46,306 bases of DNA, from the NCBI GenBank assembly GCA_002238525.1, contig MPMN01000017.1, positions 1-46,306 of the forward strand. The letters run 5' to 3'. The position numbers and the translations under genes were made by a program. Below are positions 27,030-36,216 of this stretch, one piece after another. Source of the DNA: Flavobacteriaceae bacterium bin25. GTDB lineage: Bacteria > Bacteroidota > Bacteroidia > Flavobacteriales > Flavobacteriaceae. The notes under the pieces are model-generated. The model was not told where the DNA came from. It saw nothing but the letters and a program-made list of their open reading frames with translations, and did no database searches. How positions within the stretch are numbered: the stretch's first letter is position 1; each line of letters starts with the position of its first letter.

Positions 27030-27332
27030 AGCGTCTAATAGTGAAATAGGGGACAGAAAAGATGGGGAAAAAGCCTATAAGGGTGTGATATGGACAAATA
27101 TTTAACAAAACATTGTCAAGAAAAAGATGACTCAAGTACGTATTGAGTAATTAAAAGTAAAAAACAACCCAAAAATTGGGTTAGGCAAGAAATGTTAATT
27201 ATGCAAAGGCCTCCCCCGACAGTATATCAATTTTGGGCACTTTATGGACAAATTAACCGTTATAATCTTCGAGGAATAAGAATTTACCAATTTTAGGAAA
27301 TGTATCTTTGGGTAATCATTGAAAATATATCT
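27030..27332. other. Non-coding stretch downstream of accC
   Basis: About 300 bases with no gene. It contains the hairpin noted at 27155-27182, which probably ends the fatty-acid operon transcript. Confidence 0.5.
27155..27182 (-). terminator. Likely terminator of the DUF177-accC operon
   Basis: On the minus strand AACCCAA-TTT-TTGGGTT (27182-27166) forms a 7-base-pair stem and is followed by GTTTTTTAC. It lies about 150 bases after the accC stop with no gene between. Confidence 0.6.
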
Positions 27333-28688
27333 TCACTGATTCAATGGATCAACCCTAAAACTATCCATAAATTTGGTGGTATAATTTCCAGCCACAAACT
27401 TTGGATTATCCATCAGTTGACGATGAAAAGGAATTGTCGTTTTTATGCCTTCAATGATGAACTCATCAAGTGCTCTTTTCATCTTCAAAATTGCACCATT
27501 TCTAGTTTCTGAAGTAGTGATTACTTTGGCAATCATCGAATCATAATAGGGGGGAATTATATAACCACTGTAAATGTGCGTATCTATCCTAACACCATGA
27601 CCTCCAGGAAAGTGTAGTGTCTCAATTGCTCCAGGGCTTGGTCGAAAATCATGCAGAGGGTCTTCTGCATTTATTCGACATTCAATAGCGTGAAGTTTGG
27701 GGAAATAGTTTTTCCCGCTGATACGTGCCCCTTGTGCAATTTCTATCTGTTCCCTTACCAAATCTCTGCTCACTACTTGTTCCGTGATGGGATGCTCTAC
27801 TTGAATTCGTGTATTCATCTCCATAAAGTAGAAATTCTTTTTTTTATCAACCAAAAATTCCACTGTTCCTGCCCCTTCATAATTAATATATTCTGCAGCT
27901 TTTATAGCAACTTCACCCATTTTCTTTCTCAAGCGGCTAGTCATAAAGGGAGACGGTGTTTCTTCTAAGAGTTTTTGATGACGTCTTTGTATGGAACAAT
28001 CTCTTTCCGATAAATGACAAACTCTACCTTTACAGTCTCCAAAAACTTGGATTTCAATATGACGTGGATCTTGAATAAATTTTTCCAAATAAATCTGGTC
28101 ATTTCCAAATGCTTTGAGAGACTCTTGCTTTGAACTTTCCCAACCTCTTTTGAGTTCAATTTCATTCCAACATATTCGCATACCCTTTCCACCCCCACCG
28201 GCCGTGGCCTTCAATATAACTGGAAATCCGATGTTTAGGGCAACTCTTTTGGCTTCTTCGATAGAGTGTAAAATACCATCTGAACCGGGAATTGTTGGAA
28301 CTCCGGCTTTTTTCATGGTGGCAACAGCAGTTGCTTTATCACCCATTTTCCCAATCATTTGACTTGAAGCTCCAATAAATTTTATGTCATTTGACTTACA
28401 AATTTCTGAGAACTCTGCATTCTCCGATAAAAAACCATATCCAGGATGAATTGCATCTGAATTAGTGATTTCGGCAGCAGCAATGATATTAGATATCTTT
28501 AAGTAAGAATCTGCACTTGCCGGCGGGCCAATGCATACTGCTTCATCTGCAAAGCGTACATGTAAACTGTCCTTATCGGCCTGAGAGTATACAGCAACTG
28601 TTTTTATATCCATCTCCTTGCAGGTACGAATTATTCGCATAGCAATTTCGCCTCGATTGGCAATCAAAATCTTTTTAAATCTTCTCAC
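27333..28688 (-). CDS. accC: Acetyl-CoA carboxylase biotin carboxylase subunit
   Basis: AccC carboxylates biotin on AccB with ATP and bicarbonate, the first half-reaction of malonyl-CoA synthesis. I take GTG at 28688 as start: it gives [20 protein letters not shown] at the usual place, has AGG eight bases upstream and follows the accB stop by 10 bases. A TTG at 28718 inside accB would add ten atypical residues. The resulting 451 residues are the normal length. Motifs: [13 protein letters not shown] near 75, the ATP-grasp glycine loop [13 protein letters not shown] near 158, and [14 protein letters not shown] near 276. Fifth gene of DUF177-rpmF-fabH-accB-accC. Confidence 0.95.
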   Translation of the reverse strand: MRRFKKILIANRGEIAMRIIRTCKEMDIKTVAVYSQADKDSLHVRFADEAVCIGPPASADSYLKISNIIAAAEITNSDAIHPGYGFLSENAEFSEICKSNDIKFIGASSQMIGKMGDKATAVATMKKAGVPTIPGSDGILHSIEEAKRVALNIGFPVILKATAGGGGKGMRICWNEIELKRGWESSKQESLKAFGNDQIYLEKFIQDPRHIEIQVFGDCKGRVCHLSERDCSIQRRHQKLLEETPSPFMTSRLRKKMGEVAIKAAEYINYEGAGTVEFLVDKKKNFYFMEMNTRIQVEHPITEQVVSRDLVREQIEIAQGARISGKNYFPKLHAIECRINAEDPLHDFRPSPGAIETLHFPGGHGVRIDTHIYSGYIIPPYYDSMIAKVITTSETRNGAILKMKRALDEFIIEGIKTTIPFHRQLMDNPKFVAGNYTTKFMDSFRVDPLNQ

Positions 28689-28698
28689 AAAGTAACCT

Positions 28699-29175
28699 TT
28701 ATGAAAGTTCGATAACAAATAGCGGCTGGCTGAATTCTACTGGTGAAGAATCATCAACCAATACCTCAATAATTTTACCAGAATACTCCGAATTGATGTG
28801 ATTAAATAATTTCATGGCCTCAATAGTGCAAAGAGTGTCACCCTTTTTTATCCTATCCCCCACTGAAACAAATGGAGGATCATTAGGTGAAGGCTTTAAA
28901 TAGAGTGTCCCCAACATTGGAGATAGAATCTTTTTATGATTATTACCAATAGTCTTTGATTCTTTTGAAACCGACTCGGACTCTTGCTTAGGTGGGGTTT
29001 GTATTTCTTCGGTCTTCGGGGGAGTTGGATTATGATCTATTACATCAGATGTCACAAGTTGAGTTTTAATTCTTTTACTCACGGTAATTTTTACATTTTC
29101 AAATTCCAATTTTACCTGATCAACATCTGTTTTGGATATAAACTTGATGAGATTTTGTATTTCTTTAAGATTCAT
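28699..29175 (-). CDS. accB: Biotin carboxyl carrier protein of acetyl-CoA carboxylase
   Basis: A 158-residue carrier. Residues 1-35 form a helical start ([20 protein letters not shown]), a Pro/Glu-rich linker spans about 45-80, and the C-terminal biotinyl domain starts at [15 protein letters not shown]. The biotinylated Lys lies in [10 protein letters not shown] near residue 121. Length and layout are ordinary. It lies 20 bases after fabH and just before accC. Confidence 0.95.
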   Translation of the reverse strand: MNLKEIQNLIKFISKTDVDQVKLEFENVKITVSKRIKTQLVTSDVIDHNPTPPKTEEIQTPPKQESESVSKESKTIGNNHKKILSPMLGTLYLKPSPNDPPFVSVGDRIKKGDTLCTIEAMKLFNHINSEYSGKIIEVLVDDSSPVEFSQPLFVIELS

Positions 29176-29195
29176 ATATATTTATTTTATTTCTG

Positions 29196-30200
29196 TTAAT
29201 ATGCCCATGTTAAATAAGCTGATCCCCAAGTAAATCCTCCCCCAAAAGCTGTGATGATCATTTTGCTACCAATCTTGAATTGGTTTTCATAGTCATATAA
29301 AAGTAATGGTATTGTTGCACACGTGGTATTGCCATATCTATCAATATTCAAAAGAACCTTTACGGAATCTATTCCTATCCGGTTTGCAGTTGAATCAATG
29401 ATACGTTTGTTGGCTTGGTGAGCCAAGAAAAAATCTATAGTATCAGCATCTAAACCATTCCTTTTTAGTATTTCAAAAGTGGCATTATACATTTCGGAGA
29501 CAGCTCTTTTGTATACCGTTGGACCATCTTGGTATAGTTTATGCCATTTATTTTTAACTGTCTCTATAGATGTTGGATATAACGAACCTCCAGCCTTTAC
29601 TCCGAGCAACATCTGGTTATATCCGTCACTTCTACAATACTCATCTTCGAAACCAAATCCATTTTGGCTTGGTTCTATCAATACGGCCCCTGCCCCATCT
29701 CCAAATAAAATACAGGTAGTCCGGTCAGTGTAATCTACCAGGGAAGACATCATGTCCCCACCCACTACTATCACTTTTTGATATCTTCCGGAAGAAACAT
29801 AACTTGTAGCAGTACTCAAAGCATACAAAAAACCAGAACATGCTGCACTCAAATCAAATCCAAATGCATTATGTGCTCCAATTTCAGATATAATAACTGA
29901 GGATGTTGGACTGACCTGAAAATCTGGAGTAACTGTTGCCAAAATCACTGCATCTATGGTCAAAGGGTCTGTATCGGTTTTGGAAAGCAAATCTTCAATG
30001 GCTTTAACACACAAATATGATGTCCCCTTGTTGGCAATTTTTAATAATCTTCGTTCTCGAATGCCCGTTCTAGTAACAATCCATTCATCAGATGTATCTA
30101 CCATCTTTTCCAGATCAGAATTGGTAAGAATATCATCAGGCAAATAACCCCCAACCCCTGTGATGGCGGCCTTCAACTTATGTTTGTCAGAGAGTTGCAT
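29196..30200 (-). CDS. fabH: 3-oxoacyl-ACP synthase III (FabH)
   Basis: FabH condenses acetyl-CoA with malonyl-ACP to start fatty-acid synthesis. From ATG 30200 the product has 334 residues; a TTG four codons earlier is less likely. The catalytic triad is complete: Cys121 in DLSAACSGFLYAL, His in LAHQANKRI near 250, and Asn in DRYGNTTCATIPL near 280. The entry segment DEWIVTRTGIRERR (CoA binding, near 38) is present. The gene lies between rpmF and accB in the fatty-acid initiation operon, so ribosome and lipid synthesis are expressed together. Confidence 0.95.
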   Translation of the reverse strand: MQLSDKHKLKAAITGVGGYLPDDILTNSDLEKMVDTSDEWIVTRTGIRERRLLKIANKGTSYLCVKAIEDLLSKTDTDPLTIDAVILATVTPDFQVSPTSSVIISEIGAHNAFGFDLSAACSGFLYALSTATSYVSSGRYQKVIVVGGDMMSSLVDYTDRTTCILFGDGAGAVLIEPSQNGFGFEDEYCRSDGYNQMLLGVKAGGSLYPTSIETVKNKWHKLYQDGPTVYKRAVSEMYNATFEILKRNGLDADTIDFFLAHQANKRIIDSTANRIGIDSVKVLLNIDRYGNTTCATIPLLLYDYENQFKIGSKMIITAFGGGFTWGSAYLTWAY

Positions 30201-30269
30201 CGGCAAAATCAAAAAGCAGAAATTCAGAATGCATCGCCCTGATTTTCATCTTGTTTTGAGACTTGAAGT

Positions 30270-30464
30270 TTAGCCTTCGGAAGTAGCTTCTTCTTTTAAA
30301 ACTTTACCTCGATAATAGAGTTTTCCGTCAACCCAATGTGCTCTATGATAAAGATGGGGTTCAGAAGTCGCCTGACAAATACCGATTTGTCTTTCTGTTG
30401 CTTTGATATGGGTTCGGCGCTTGTCTCTTCTAGACTTAGAAATTTTTCTTTTTGGATGTGCCAT
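30270..30464 (-). CDS. rpmF: 50S ribosomal protein L32
   Basis: A 64-residue basic protein with the L32 start [19 protein letters not shown]. The Cys-containing segments of other L32 proteins are reduced to a single Cys ([17 protein letters not shown]), which is usual for Bacteroidota C-minus forms. Lies 9 bases after DUF177 and 69 bases before fabH, the classical order. Confidence 0.95.
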   Translation of the reverse strand: MAHPKRKISKSRRDKRRTHIKATERQIGICQATSEPHLYHRAHWVDGKLYYRGKVLKEEATSEG

Positions 30465-30473
30465 AATTGAATT

Positions 30474-31013
30474 TTATGAAGTTGATGAGGATATAGAACG
30501 AAGTTTTTCCCACCTATAATCAGGCTTTTTATCTTTTATTTGATCTGTGGAATTAATTTCATAATAGTCCATTAATTCAGATTTTAAACTACCATCAAGA
30601 ACACCTGGGTGAACTTTTTTAATTGGAATACTCAGAACGACCGATTCGAATATCTGTTGTGCAATATTCATTTTGAATTCACTATTCTTGAGATAGATAA
30701 CATCGGGTTCGGAGATATCCATTGGTCTTTCACCAAACTTGATGATTAAATCATAGGTTGCATTTAAAGGGGCAAAATACTGCTCTAATGAAATATCGCA
30801 AATTAATTGTGTTTGTCCTGAAAGAGTCATTTTTAATTCCATCAAAGTACTTCTTTTAATCAATACTACAGCAACATTGATTTTGGTCTCTGATATATCA
30901 GTAAATTTAAAATATTCAAAAAAGGCATTGTCAATTTCATATTTAAATCTGTGTTCTCCTCTTTTTAGTGAGGTGAAGCAAATTTCGAAATCCCTCAAAA
31001 AAATATTCGTCAT
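30474..31013 (-). CDS. DUF177 (YceD-like) protein
   Basis: From ATG 31013 (TTG at 31028 would add five residues) the product has 179 residues. It shows the DUF177 centre, LSGQTQLICDISLEQYFAPL near residue 60, where the family has '.G.....C.R.L', and a C-terminal DGSLKSELMDYYEIN and DYRWEKLRSI. E. coli YceD affects 23S rRNA accumulation. As in most bacteria the gene stands directly before rpmF and heads the operon. A TAGTTTTG matching the -7 consensus lies about 15 bases upstream, but no -33 partner is obvious. Confidence 0.85.
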   Translation of the reverse strand: MTNIFLRDFEICFTSLKRGEHRFKYEIDNAFFEYFKFTDISETKINVAVVLIKRSTLMELKMTLSGQTQLICDISLEQYFAPLNATYDLIIKFGERPMDISEPDVIYLKNSEFKMNIAQQIFESVVLSIPIKKVHPGVLDGSLKSELMDYYEINSTDQIKDKKPDYRWEKLRSISSSTS

Positions 31014-31156
31014 ATTTTCTGGTAGCAAAACTAATTAAATTTTGGCGTATTATCTTTTAGCTGTTTCCAAAATAATAAAATCCCCACAGTATAGGTTGTG
31101 ATTGATAGAAAAGAGCATGACTATTTACTCAAGGGGTTCTACATTTTCTCGATTCT

Positions 31157-31186
31157 TTGCATTTATCTTAATTTGAGTTAAATTTG
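31157..31186 (+). promoter_or_regulatory. Bacteroidota-type promoter for the catalase gene
   Basis: TTG at 31157-31159 and TAAATTTG at 31179-31186 are separated by 19 bases, matching the TTG-N(17-23)-TAnnTTTG consensus of this phylum. Transcription would start near 31193, giving a leader of about 20 bases before the ATG at 31212. No OxyR-type site is evident. Confidence 0.65.
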
Positions 31187-31211
31187 CATTGGTACAAAAC
31201 ATCAAACCATT

Positions 31212-32648
31212 ATGGCAAAAAAATTAACGACGAGCGCAGGAGCTCCGGTTTCAAACAACCAGAAATCTTTAACAGCGGGGCAGCCCGGACCTCTGCTGAT
31301 ATCAGACTATCAATTGATTGAAAAACTAGCTCATCAGAACCGAGAAAGAATTCCTGAAAGAGTGGTTCACGCCAAAGGATGGGGTGCTTATGGTACTTTG
31401 ACCATCACAAATGATATCTCAAAATATTCCAGAGCTAGTCTTTTTTCTGAGATTGGTAAAAAAACTCGTGTACTAGCGAGATTTTCCACAGTAGCAGGAG
31501 AACTTGGTGCTTCAGATACCGAGAGAGATGTTCGAGGATTTTCTTTAAAATTTTATACTGAGGAAGGAAATTGGGATATGGTGGGGAACAATACTCCAGT
31601 TTTTTTTATTCGTGATGGGTACAAATTCCCTGACTTTATTCGAACCCAAAAGCGCCATCCAAAAACCAATCTCCGTTCCCCTGATGCGATGTGGGATTTT
31701 TGGTCATTAACTCCGGAGAGTCTTCATCAAGTGACTATACTCATGTCGGATAGAGGCTTGCCAATAACCCCTATGCACATGAATGGTTATGGTTCCCATA
31801 CATTTAGTTTTTGGAACGAAAAAAATGAGCGATTTTGGGTAAAATTTCATTTCAAAACTCAACAGGGACATAAGCACTACACCAATGATGAGGCAGTTCA
31901 AATTACTGGACAAACCAGAGAGAAATATCAGGAAGAGTTGTATGGATCCATTGATAGGGGAAATTATCCTAAGTGGAATTTCAAAATTCAGGTAATGCCT
32001 GAACAAGATGCCCTGAAACAGTCTTATAACCCTTTTGATTTGACCAAGGTATGGCCTCATGAGGATTTTCCACTTATTGATGTGGGGGTTCTTGAATTAA
32101 ATAAAAATCCAGAAAACTATTTTCAACATATTGAAAATGCTGCTTTTTCTCCATCCAATGTGGTTCCAGGAATTTCATTTTCACCAGACAAAGTGCTTCA
32201 ATCTCGAATTTTTGCTTATGCTGATGCACATCGTTATCGACTGGGCACCCACTATGAAGCTTTGCCTCCAAATGCTCCTATAAATGAAGTCTCTCATTAC
32301 CACAAAGATGGTTCTATGCGGTTTTTTACCAATGATTTTGGTAATCCTGATGCCTATTATGAACCCAACACCAAAGGAGGATCAGTGGAAGACAGATCTG
32401 TCCAAGAGCCGCCGATGAAAGTCACGGGAGATATCCGAAGATATGAAGAAAACGATTCCTTTGGTGACTATAAACAGCCTGGGGACTTATTTCGATTGTT
32501 TACTTCAGAACAGAAGGAAAGACTATTTAAAAATATAGCGGCTGCTATGGAGGGTGTTTCAAAAGAAATTATCAACAAACAGTTGGGCCATTTTGACCGG
32601 GCAGACCCTGCTTATGGAACTGGAGTTCGCAAAGCCTTAGGTCTTTAA
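31212..32648 (+). CDS. katA: Monofunctional haem catalase (small subunit, clade 3)
   Basis: Converts hydrogen peroxide to water and oxygen. The 478-residue product has the distal His53 in [12 protein letters not shown], the distal Asn in [19 protein letters not shown] near residue 125, and the proximal haem ligand Tyr336 in [15 protein letters not shown]. The length fits the small-subunit clade without the C-terminal flavodoxin-like extension. No signal peptide, so it is cytosolic. It has its own promoter and no close downstream partner; the DNA after it turns into repeat and pseudogene sequence. Confidence 0.95.
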   Translation: MAKKLTTSAGAPVSNNQKSLTAGQPGPLLISDYQLIEKLAHQNRERIPERVVHAKGWGAYGTLTITNDISKYSRASLFSEIGKKTRVLARFSTVAGELGASDTERDVRGFSLKFYTEEGNWDMVGNNTPVFFIRDGYKFPDFIRTQKRHPKTNLRSPDAMWDFWSLTPESLHQVTILMSDRGLPITPMHMNGYGSHTFSFWNEKNERFWVKFHFKTQQGHKHYTNDEAVQITGQTREKYQEELYGSIDRGNYPKWNFKIQVMPEQDALKQSYNPFDLTKVWPHEDFPLIDVGVLELNKNPENYFQHIENAAFSPSNVVPGISFSPDKVLQSRIFAYADAHRYRLGTHYEALPPNAPINEVSHYHKDGSMRFFTNDFGNPDAYYEPNTKGGSVEDRSVQEPPMKVTGDIRRYEENDSFGDYKQPGDLFRLFTSEQKERLFKNIAAAMEGVSKEIINKQLGHFDRADPAYGTGVRKALGL

Positions 32649-32797
32649 TTTTAGGCGTTTTCTTACAAATTAATTGGCTCTTCTACACTTTATTTGAAGT
32701 AGAAGTATTTTTCTGCAACTATATGATTTCCGACGAAGGAAATACTCATTTTCACGCTTCAACACACTTAGTCCATTACCCAAAGAATAATAGGTCT

Positions 32798-32826
32798 TAT
32801 GCCATTTAAACACTAAATTCGCTCAA
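32798..32826 (+). repeat. Half-copy of the MITE-like repeat
   Basis: TTATGCCATTTAAACACTAA followed by ATTCGCTCAA matches the left end of the palindromic repeat at 8357, with three differences. The rest of the element is missing. Confidence 0.6.
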
Positions 32827-32921
32827 AAAGATCTGGTGTACAAATCATATCCTATAATGGATTTTTGAGTTCAGACTTCAGTTGCGTAATCATCTCAGTT
32901 ATTTTTATCTTTAGAGATTCA

Positions 32922-33163
32922 AGATCTTCAAAGAATTTCATAGCCACTCTCATTGCGAGAAAAAAGCTTTATGAAATGAACAGAGTAATTTCAGATACGG
33001 CTGAGTATGCTTGTTATTTATTTGACCATGCTGCAAAACCTCTATTAAGTGATTTCATGAAAAATGCCGATAGAGACATCATCGGAGATATATATTCAGA
33101 ACATGGATTATGGGAGTATGCCAAAGACTGTGTAAACAGAAATCAGGTGGGTCTATTGTATTG
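32922..33163 (+). pseudogene. Fragment of ketol-acid reductoisomerase (ilvC)
   Basis: Within an open frame that begins at TTG 32865, the part from about 32922 reads [20 protein letters not shown], then [18 protein letters not shown] and DFMK. This matches the C-terminal knotted domain of class II ketol-acid reductoisomerase ([25 protein letters not shown]...C.PLL). Full-length enzymes have about 490 residues; only about 60 remain, without the NADPH-binding domain or the terminal VG..LR..M..MKRI. After DRDIIGD the sequence diverges. The last 40 bases recur at 15707-15746. A functional ilvC presumably lies elsewhere. Confidence 0.75.
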
Positions 33164-33284
33164 AATTATTTTTTAAGGTGATTTTTTTATTTGTCAATCA
33201 GTGCAAATTATCTGTCGAGTTTTTTAATATAGTTTCAATTATTAGCAATTTGAAATTAAAGTCGTACGTTAGACGTGTTGAAAT

Positions 33285-34160
33285 ATGAGTTATAGATGGG
33301 TTCAACCGATAGATTGCAGAGAAGGATTAAAGAAATTAGAAGATTGTAGTACTCATCTTGTCCTTACAGATCCTCCCTATTTTATTGATGGGATGGGAAG
33401 TGATTGGGATCATTCAAGTCTGAAAAAACGGGCTGAAAAGGCAGGAGTTGTAGGATCTTTACCTGTTGGGATGAAGTTTGATGTAAAACAAGGGATTCAG
33501 TTGCAAAAATTTATGAAACCAATCTGCCAAGAGTTGCTTCGAGTCACTAGACCTGGCGGTTTTTTTCTCTGTTTCACCCAAAATCGATTAGTTCATCGAA
33601 TGGCATTAAGTATGGAAGAATCTGGATTCGAAATTCGAGATGTTCTATTGTGGCAATACCAAGGACAACCCAAAGCCTTCAAACAAGATCATTTTGTAGA
33701 AAGGAACTATATAAAAGGTCGTATATCAAAAGTAGAAAGAGACAGATTAATAGATAAACTAGATGGTCGTAAAACACCACAACTAAAACCACAAGGCGAA
33801 ATGATCGTTTTGGCTCAAAAACCAAAAGAAGGAACTTTTGTACATAACTGGGACATATATGAAACTGGACTGATAGATGTATCTCAACCTTACTTGACAC
33901 CTGAAAAGTTTCCTGGTACAGTTATACCAGTTGCAAAGCCTACGAAAAAATACAACCATATGACCCCTAAGCCAATTGATTTACTACGGCATTTGATACG
34001 GATATTCTCAATAAAAGGGGGGGGGGTACTTGATCCTTTTGCAGGTTCTGGAAGTACTGGAGTTGCTGCTCGTCTTGAAAAAAGAGACTTTGTCGGATTT
34101 GAAAACGACACTAAGACCGCCATCATGGCAGATCTTAGAATTAAAGGGTGTATGGTATGA
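33285..34160 (+). CDS. Type II DNA methyltransferase (N6-adenine/N4-cytosine, beta-type order) with G10 tract
   Basis: The 291-residue protein modifies DNA using SAM and should protect the site cut by its neighbour. The catalytic motif IV, TDPPYFID, is near residue 29, and the SAM-binding motif I, DPFAGSGSTG, is near residue 250; this catalytic-first order is that of the beta group. MTPKPIDLLRHLIRIF precedes motif I, as usual. Codons 245-248 are GGG GGG GGG GTA, forming a ten-G run at 34017-34026 right before motif I. A one-base change would remove motif I. The stop overlaps the endonuclease start by ATGA. Specificity cannot be read from sequence. Flanked by an ilvC fragment and a decayed IS, which suggests a transferred cassette. 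Confidence 0.92.
   Translation: MSYRWVQPIDCREGLKKLEDCSTHLVLTDPPYFIDGMGSDWDHSSLKKRAEKAGVVGSLPVGMKFDVKQGIQLQKFMKPICQELLRVTRPGGFFLCFTQNRLVHRMALSMEESGFEIRDVLLWQYQGQPKAFKQDHFVERNYIKGRISKVERDRLIDKLDGRKTPQLKPQGEMIVLAQKPKEGTFVHNWDIYETGLIDVSQPYLTPEKFPGTVIPVAKPTKKYNHMTPKPIDLLRHLIRIFSIKGGGVLDPFAGSGSTGVAARLEKRDFVGFENDTKTAIMADLRIKGCMV
34017..34026 (+). repeat. G10 homopolymer inside the methyltransferase gene
   Basis: Ten consecutive G follow ATAAAA and precede TACTTGATCC. As written the frame is open. With nine G the frame shifts into one that stays open to a stop near 34222-34224; with eleven G it meets TGA two codons later. Such tracts are known contingency loci in Neisseria, Helicobacter and Campylobacter methyltransferases. 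Confidence 0.9.
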
Positions 34161-34852
34161 AAGATGTTCATCCCACACCCGAAGATTTGCAAAAAGCTTG
34201 GGACGAATTGAAGCAAGTTCATAAAACCTGTTTAAAGAAATATGGAGTAAATATTCCGGATGCAAAACGATTTACAGAGACAAATAAGTCAATATACTTA
34301 AGTGTTTTGTATTACCATAAAGATGATAAGCCTATACACAAAAACTATATTTCACAAATTGTAAATCGTGAAAAGCCAGAGAGTGCCACAGATCAACAAG
34401 TTAGGCATTTAAAAAGAGATGGTTGGGATATAGGTGTTTTACCGGGAAATCACAAATTAAACCCTTACAAACCGATAGAAGGTTGGGAAAACAGAATAAA
34501 AAATAGAAGGGCAATGTTATCGGATGACGATTGGGATGGATTAAAAAAAGAATATCAGTTCTCTTGTGCTACTTGTGGTGGAAGAGAGGGTGAAAAGCAA
34601 AGGTTTCACTTAGATTCAGGAGTAATAATACTTCATAAAGGTCATATGGATCCTATGGGTCCAGGTAACGATCTTAATAATATTATTCCTCAATGTCAGT
34701 TTTGTAACCAATCGTATAAAAATCACTTTGTTTTTAATGAAAAAGGAAGAGTAAAATCTGTGGCAAGTGAAGAGCCTGTTAAAAGAGCTAATAGGTGTAT
34801 TCAACGAAAAATATGGGAATACTTAAAAGAAATCTTCAATAGTATTTTTTAG
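34157..34852 (+). CDS. HNH-family type II restriction endonuclease
   Basis: From ATG 34157, which overlaps the methyltransferase stop by ATGA, the product has 231 residues. An in-frame GTG at 34148 is less likely. The HNH core lies in the C-terminal half: zinc pair CATC (Cys137, Cys140), the metal-binding KGHMDP (His163), LNNIIPQC (Asn174/175), the second zinc pair CQFC (Cys180, Cys183) followed by NQSYKNHF. The N-terminal 120 residues are charged with no known domain and may recognise DNA. Coupling to the methyltransferase gene supports a type II R-M pair. The recognition site is unknown; a homing-type HNH enzyme is less likely because of the tight pairing. Confidence 0.82.
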   Translation: MKDVHPTPEDLQKAWDELKQVHKTCLKKYGVNIPDAKRFTETNKSIYLSVLYYHKDDKPIHKNYISQIVNREKPESATDQQVRHLKRDGWDIGVLPGNHKLNPYKPIEGWENRIKNRRAMLSDDDWDGLKKEYQFSCATCGGREGEKQRFHLDSGVIILHKGHMDPMGPGNDLNNIIPQCQFCNQSYKNHFVFNEKGRVKSVASEEPVKRANRCIQRKIWEYLKEIFNSIF

Positions 34853-34865
34853 TTATCCTTATCTG

Positions 34866-35386
34866 TTTAATCCTGACTTTCGGGTCGAAATTAAGCCAAA
34901 ACCCTTACCAGGTCAGAAAAAAGTGCCATTTCCAACTGTTACTTTATTGGGAACATTCTTTTTTGACCAATCCCAAAATACAAGCTATATGTCCATGAGG
35001 TGAAGATCTTTTGGTGGGAAGGGCTTTGGAAAGTTCCTTATAGACTCCCCCTATGATAACCTCTTTAATGCCTTCTATGACAGAGGGAGGAAAGTCACTC
35101 AAATTGGCTATGGTTTTTTCTTGACTTTCTTTCCCTCACTCAAAGCTTTACGGAGGAGAGAGGTCATCTGTATTTTCTATTGGGTAAGACATCAATATGG
35201 TAAGACATGACAACTATTAATACACACAAGTATACCGCAGATAGAATAAATAAACGTGTTTTACAAAAAAAATATAACACGGAAACATTTTACAAAAATC
35301 ATTCAATATATATCATCTATATGTCTAATATACATGTTTTTAAGTTATGTGTATTACTCAAAAAAAGTGTGAAAGTCGGGTTTAAT
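34866..35386 (-). mobile_element. Decayed, internally deleted IS (copy B)
   Basis: The element is 521 bases with inverted ends: TTTAATCCTGACTTT at 34866 and GAAAGTCGGGTTTAAT at 35371-35386. Read on the minus strand it matches the element at 43248-44012: same left end (TTAAACCCGACTTTCACAC), the same inner word TACCCAATAGAAAAT, and the same right end. Translated remnants are full of stops. It starts 14 bases after the endonuclease gene. The family is uncertain; see the copy at 43248. Confidence 0.65.
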
Positions 35387-35525
35387 AGGGAGTGTATTGG
35401 AATCATTGTAAATATGAATCAGATGAATCTTATTCGACTTACCTAATTTTTTGTATTCTCAAGTTTGATTTGCACGAATCATATTAAAAACCCTTTACAC
35501 TAAATTTTTTGAAAATCGCATTAGA

Positions 35526-35599
35526 TTTTGGCTTTTACTCCTATTTGATTACCTAAGTATATGTATCTTCGTTATATATCTATTAAATATATAGAAAGA
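35526..35599 (+). repeat. Weak match to the IS left end
   Basis: TTTGGCTTTTACTCCTATTT and the following TAAGTATATGTATC and TTATATATCTATTAAATATA resemble the left end of the element at 43248 (GACTTTCACTCCTTTTT, TTAAGTATCTTTATATCAG). The similarity is lower than among the other copies and the sequence is AT-rich, so it may be chance. Otherwise I see nothing in 35387-35748. Confidence 0.3.
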
Positions 35600-35748
35600 A
35601 AATAAGAAGAAATTTGATCCACTTCCTTCTTTGAACACTTGGTTGGTATGGATAGTTTAACTCAGAATTGATATTATATTAGCTCATTTATCCGGTAAAG
35701 GTGCTTATTCATAAATACATAAACAATATTGACTATTAAGGTAATTCA

Positions 35749-36216
35749 TTGAAAAATATCTTTCAACATATCAGAGATGGAGATTTAGCTCAATTGAAAA
35801 TAGTCTCTGAACAAATAAATTATGATACACTTGTAGATGAGAGAGGAACCACCCCTTTGATACTTGCATCCTATCATGGACACTTATCAATTGTCGAATT
35901 CCTTCTGAAAAAGTCAAAAAACATTAATAAACAAGACAATTCAGGGAATACGGCTCTTATGGGAGCAACTTTTAAAGGTTTTAAAGACATTGTTACTCTT
36001 TTGATAGATTCCGGAGCCGATGTGAATATTAGGAACTTCCAAAATGCTACTGCACTTTTTTTTGCTGCGGGTTTCAATCGTCCCAATATTGCTCGAACAC
36101 TAATTGATAATGGGGCTGATATAACACTAAAAGACAACCGTGGAAAAACGGCTTATCATCAAGCCAAAGCTCAAGGACTAGGTGAAACTTTTTTGTTCAT
36201 TAAACCCCTTGAGTGA
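35749..36216 (+). CDS. Ankyrin-repeat protein
   Basis: A 155-residue cytosolic protein made of four ankyrin repeats. Units begin at about residues 29 (DERGTTPLILASYHGHLSIV), 62 (DNSGNTALMGATFKGFKDIV), 95 (NFQNATALFFAAGFNRPNIA) and 128 (DNRGKTAYHQAKAQG). No signal peptide or extra domain. The start is TTG at 35749. Ankyrin repeats mediate protein binding; the partner is unknown. In Bacteroidota small proteins of this kind often sit beside catalase genes; katA lies about 3 kb upstream, with the R-M cassette and IS debris between. That link is inference. Confidence 0.85.
   Translation: MKNIFQHIRDGDLAQLKIVSEQINYDTLVDERGTTPLILASYHGHLSIVEFLLKKSKNINKQDNSGNTALMGATFKGFKDIVTLLIDSGADVNIRNFQNATALFFAAGFNRPNIARTLIDNGADITLKDNRGKTAYHQAKAQGLGETFLFIKPLE

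Noticed and set aside
32865-33164. The 99-residue frame as an intact small gene
   Set aside because: Only the inner part matches ketol-acid reductoisomerase; both ends are unrelated, so it is a fragment.
34030-34224. Open frame inside and beyond the methyltransferase gene
   Set aside because: It is not a gene; it is the minus-one frame after the G tract, used only to predict the G9 outcome.
35207-35446. 79-residue plus-strand frame
   Set aside because: Most of it lies inside decayed IS copy B, antisense to the element, and runs over the inverted end.
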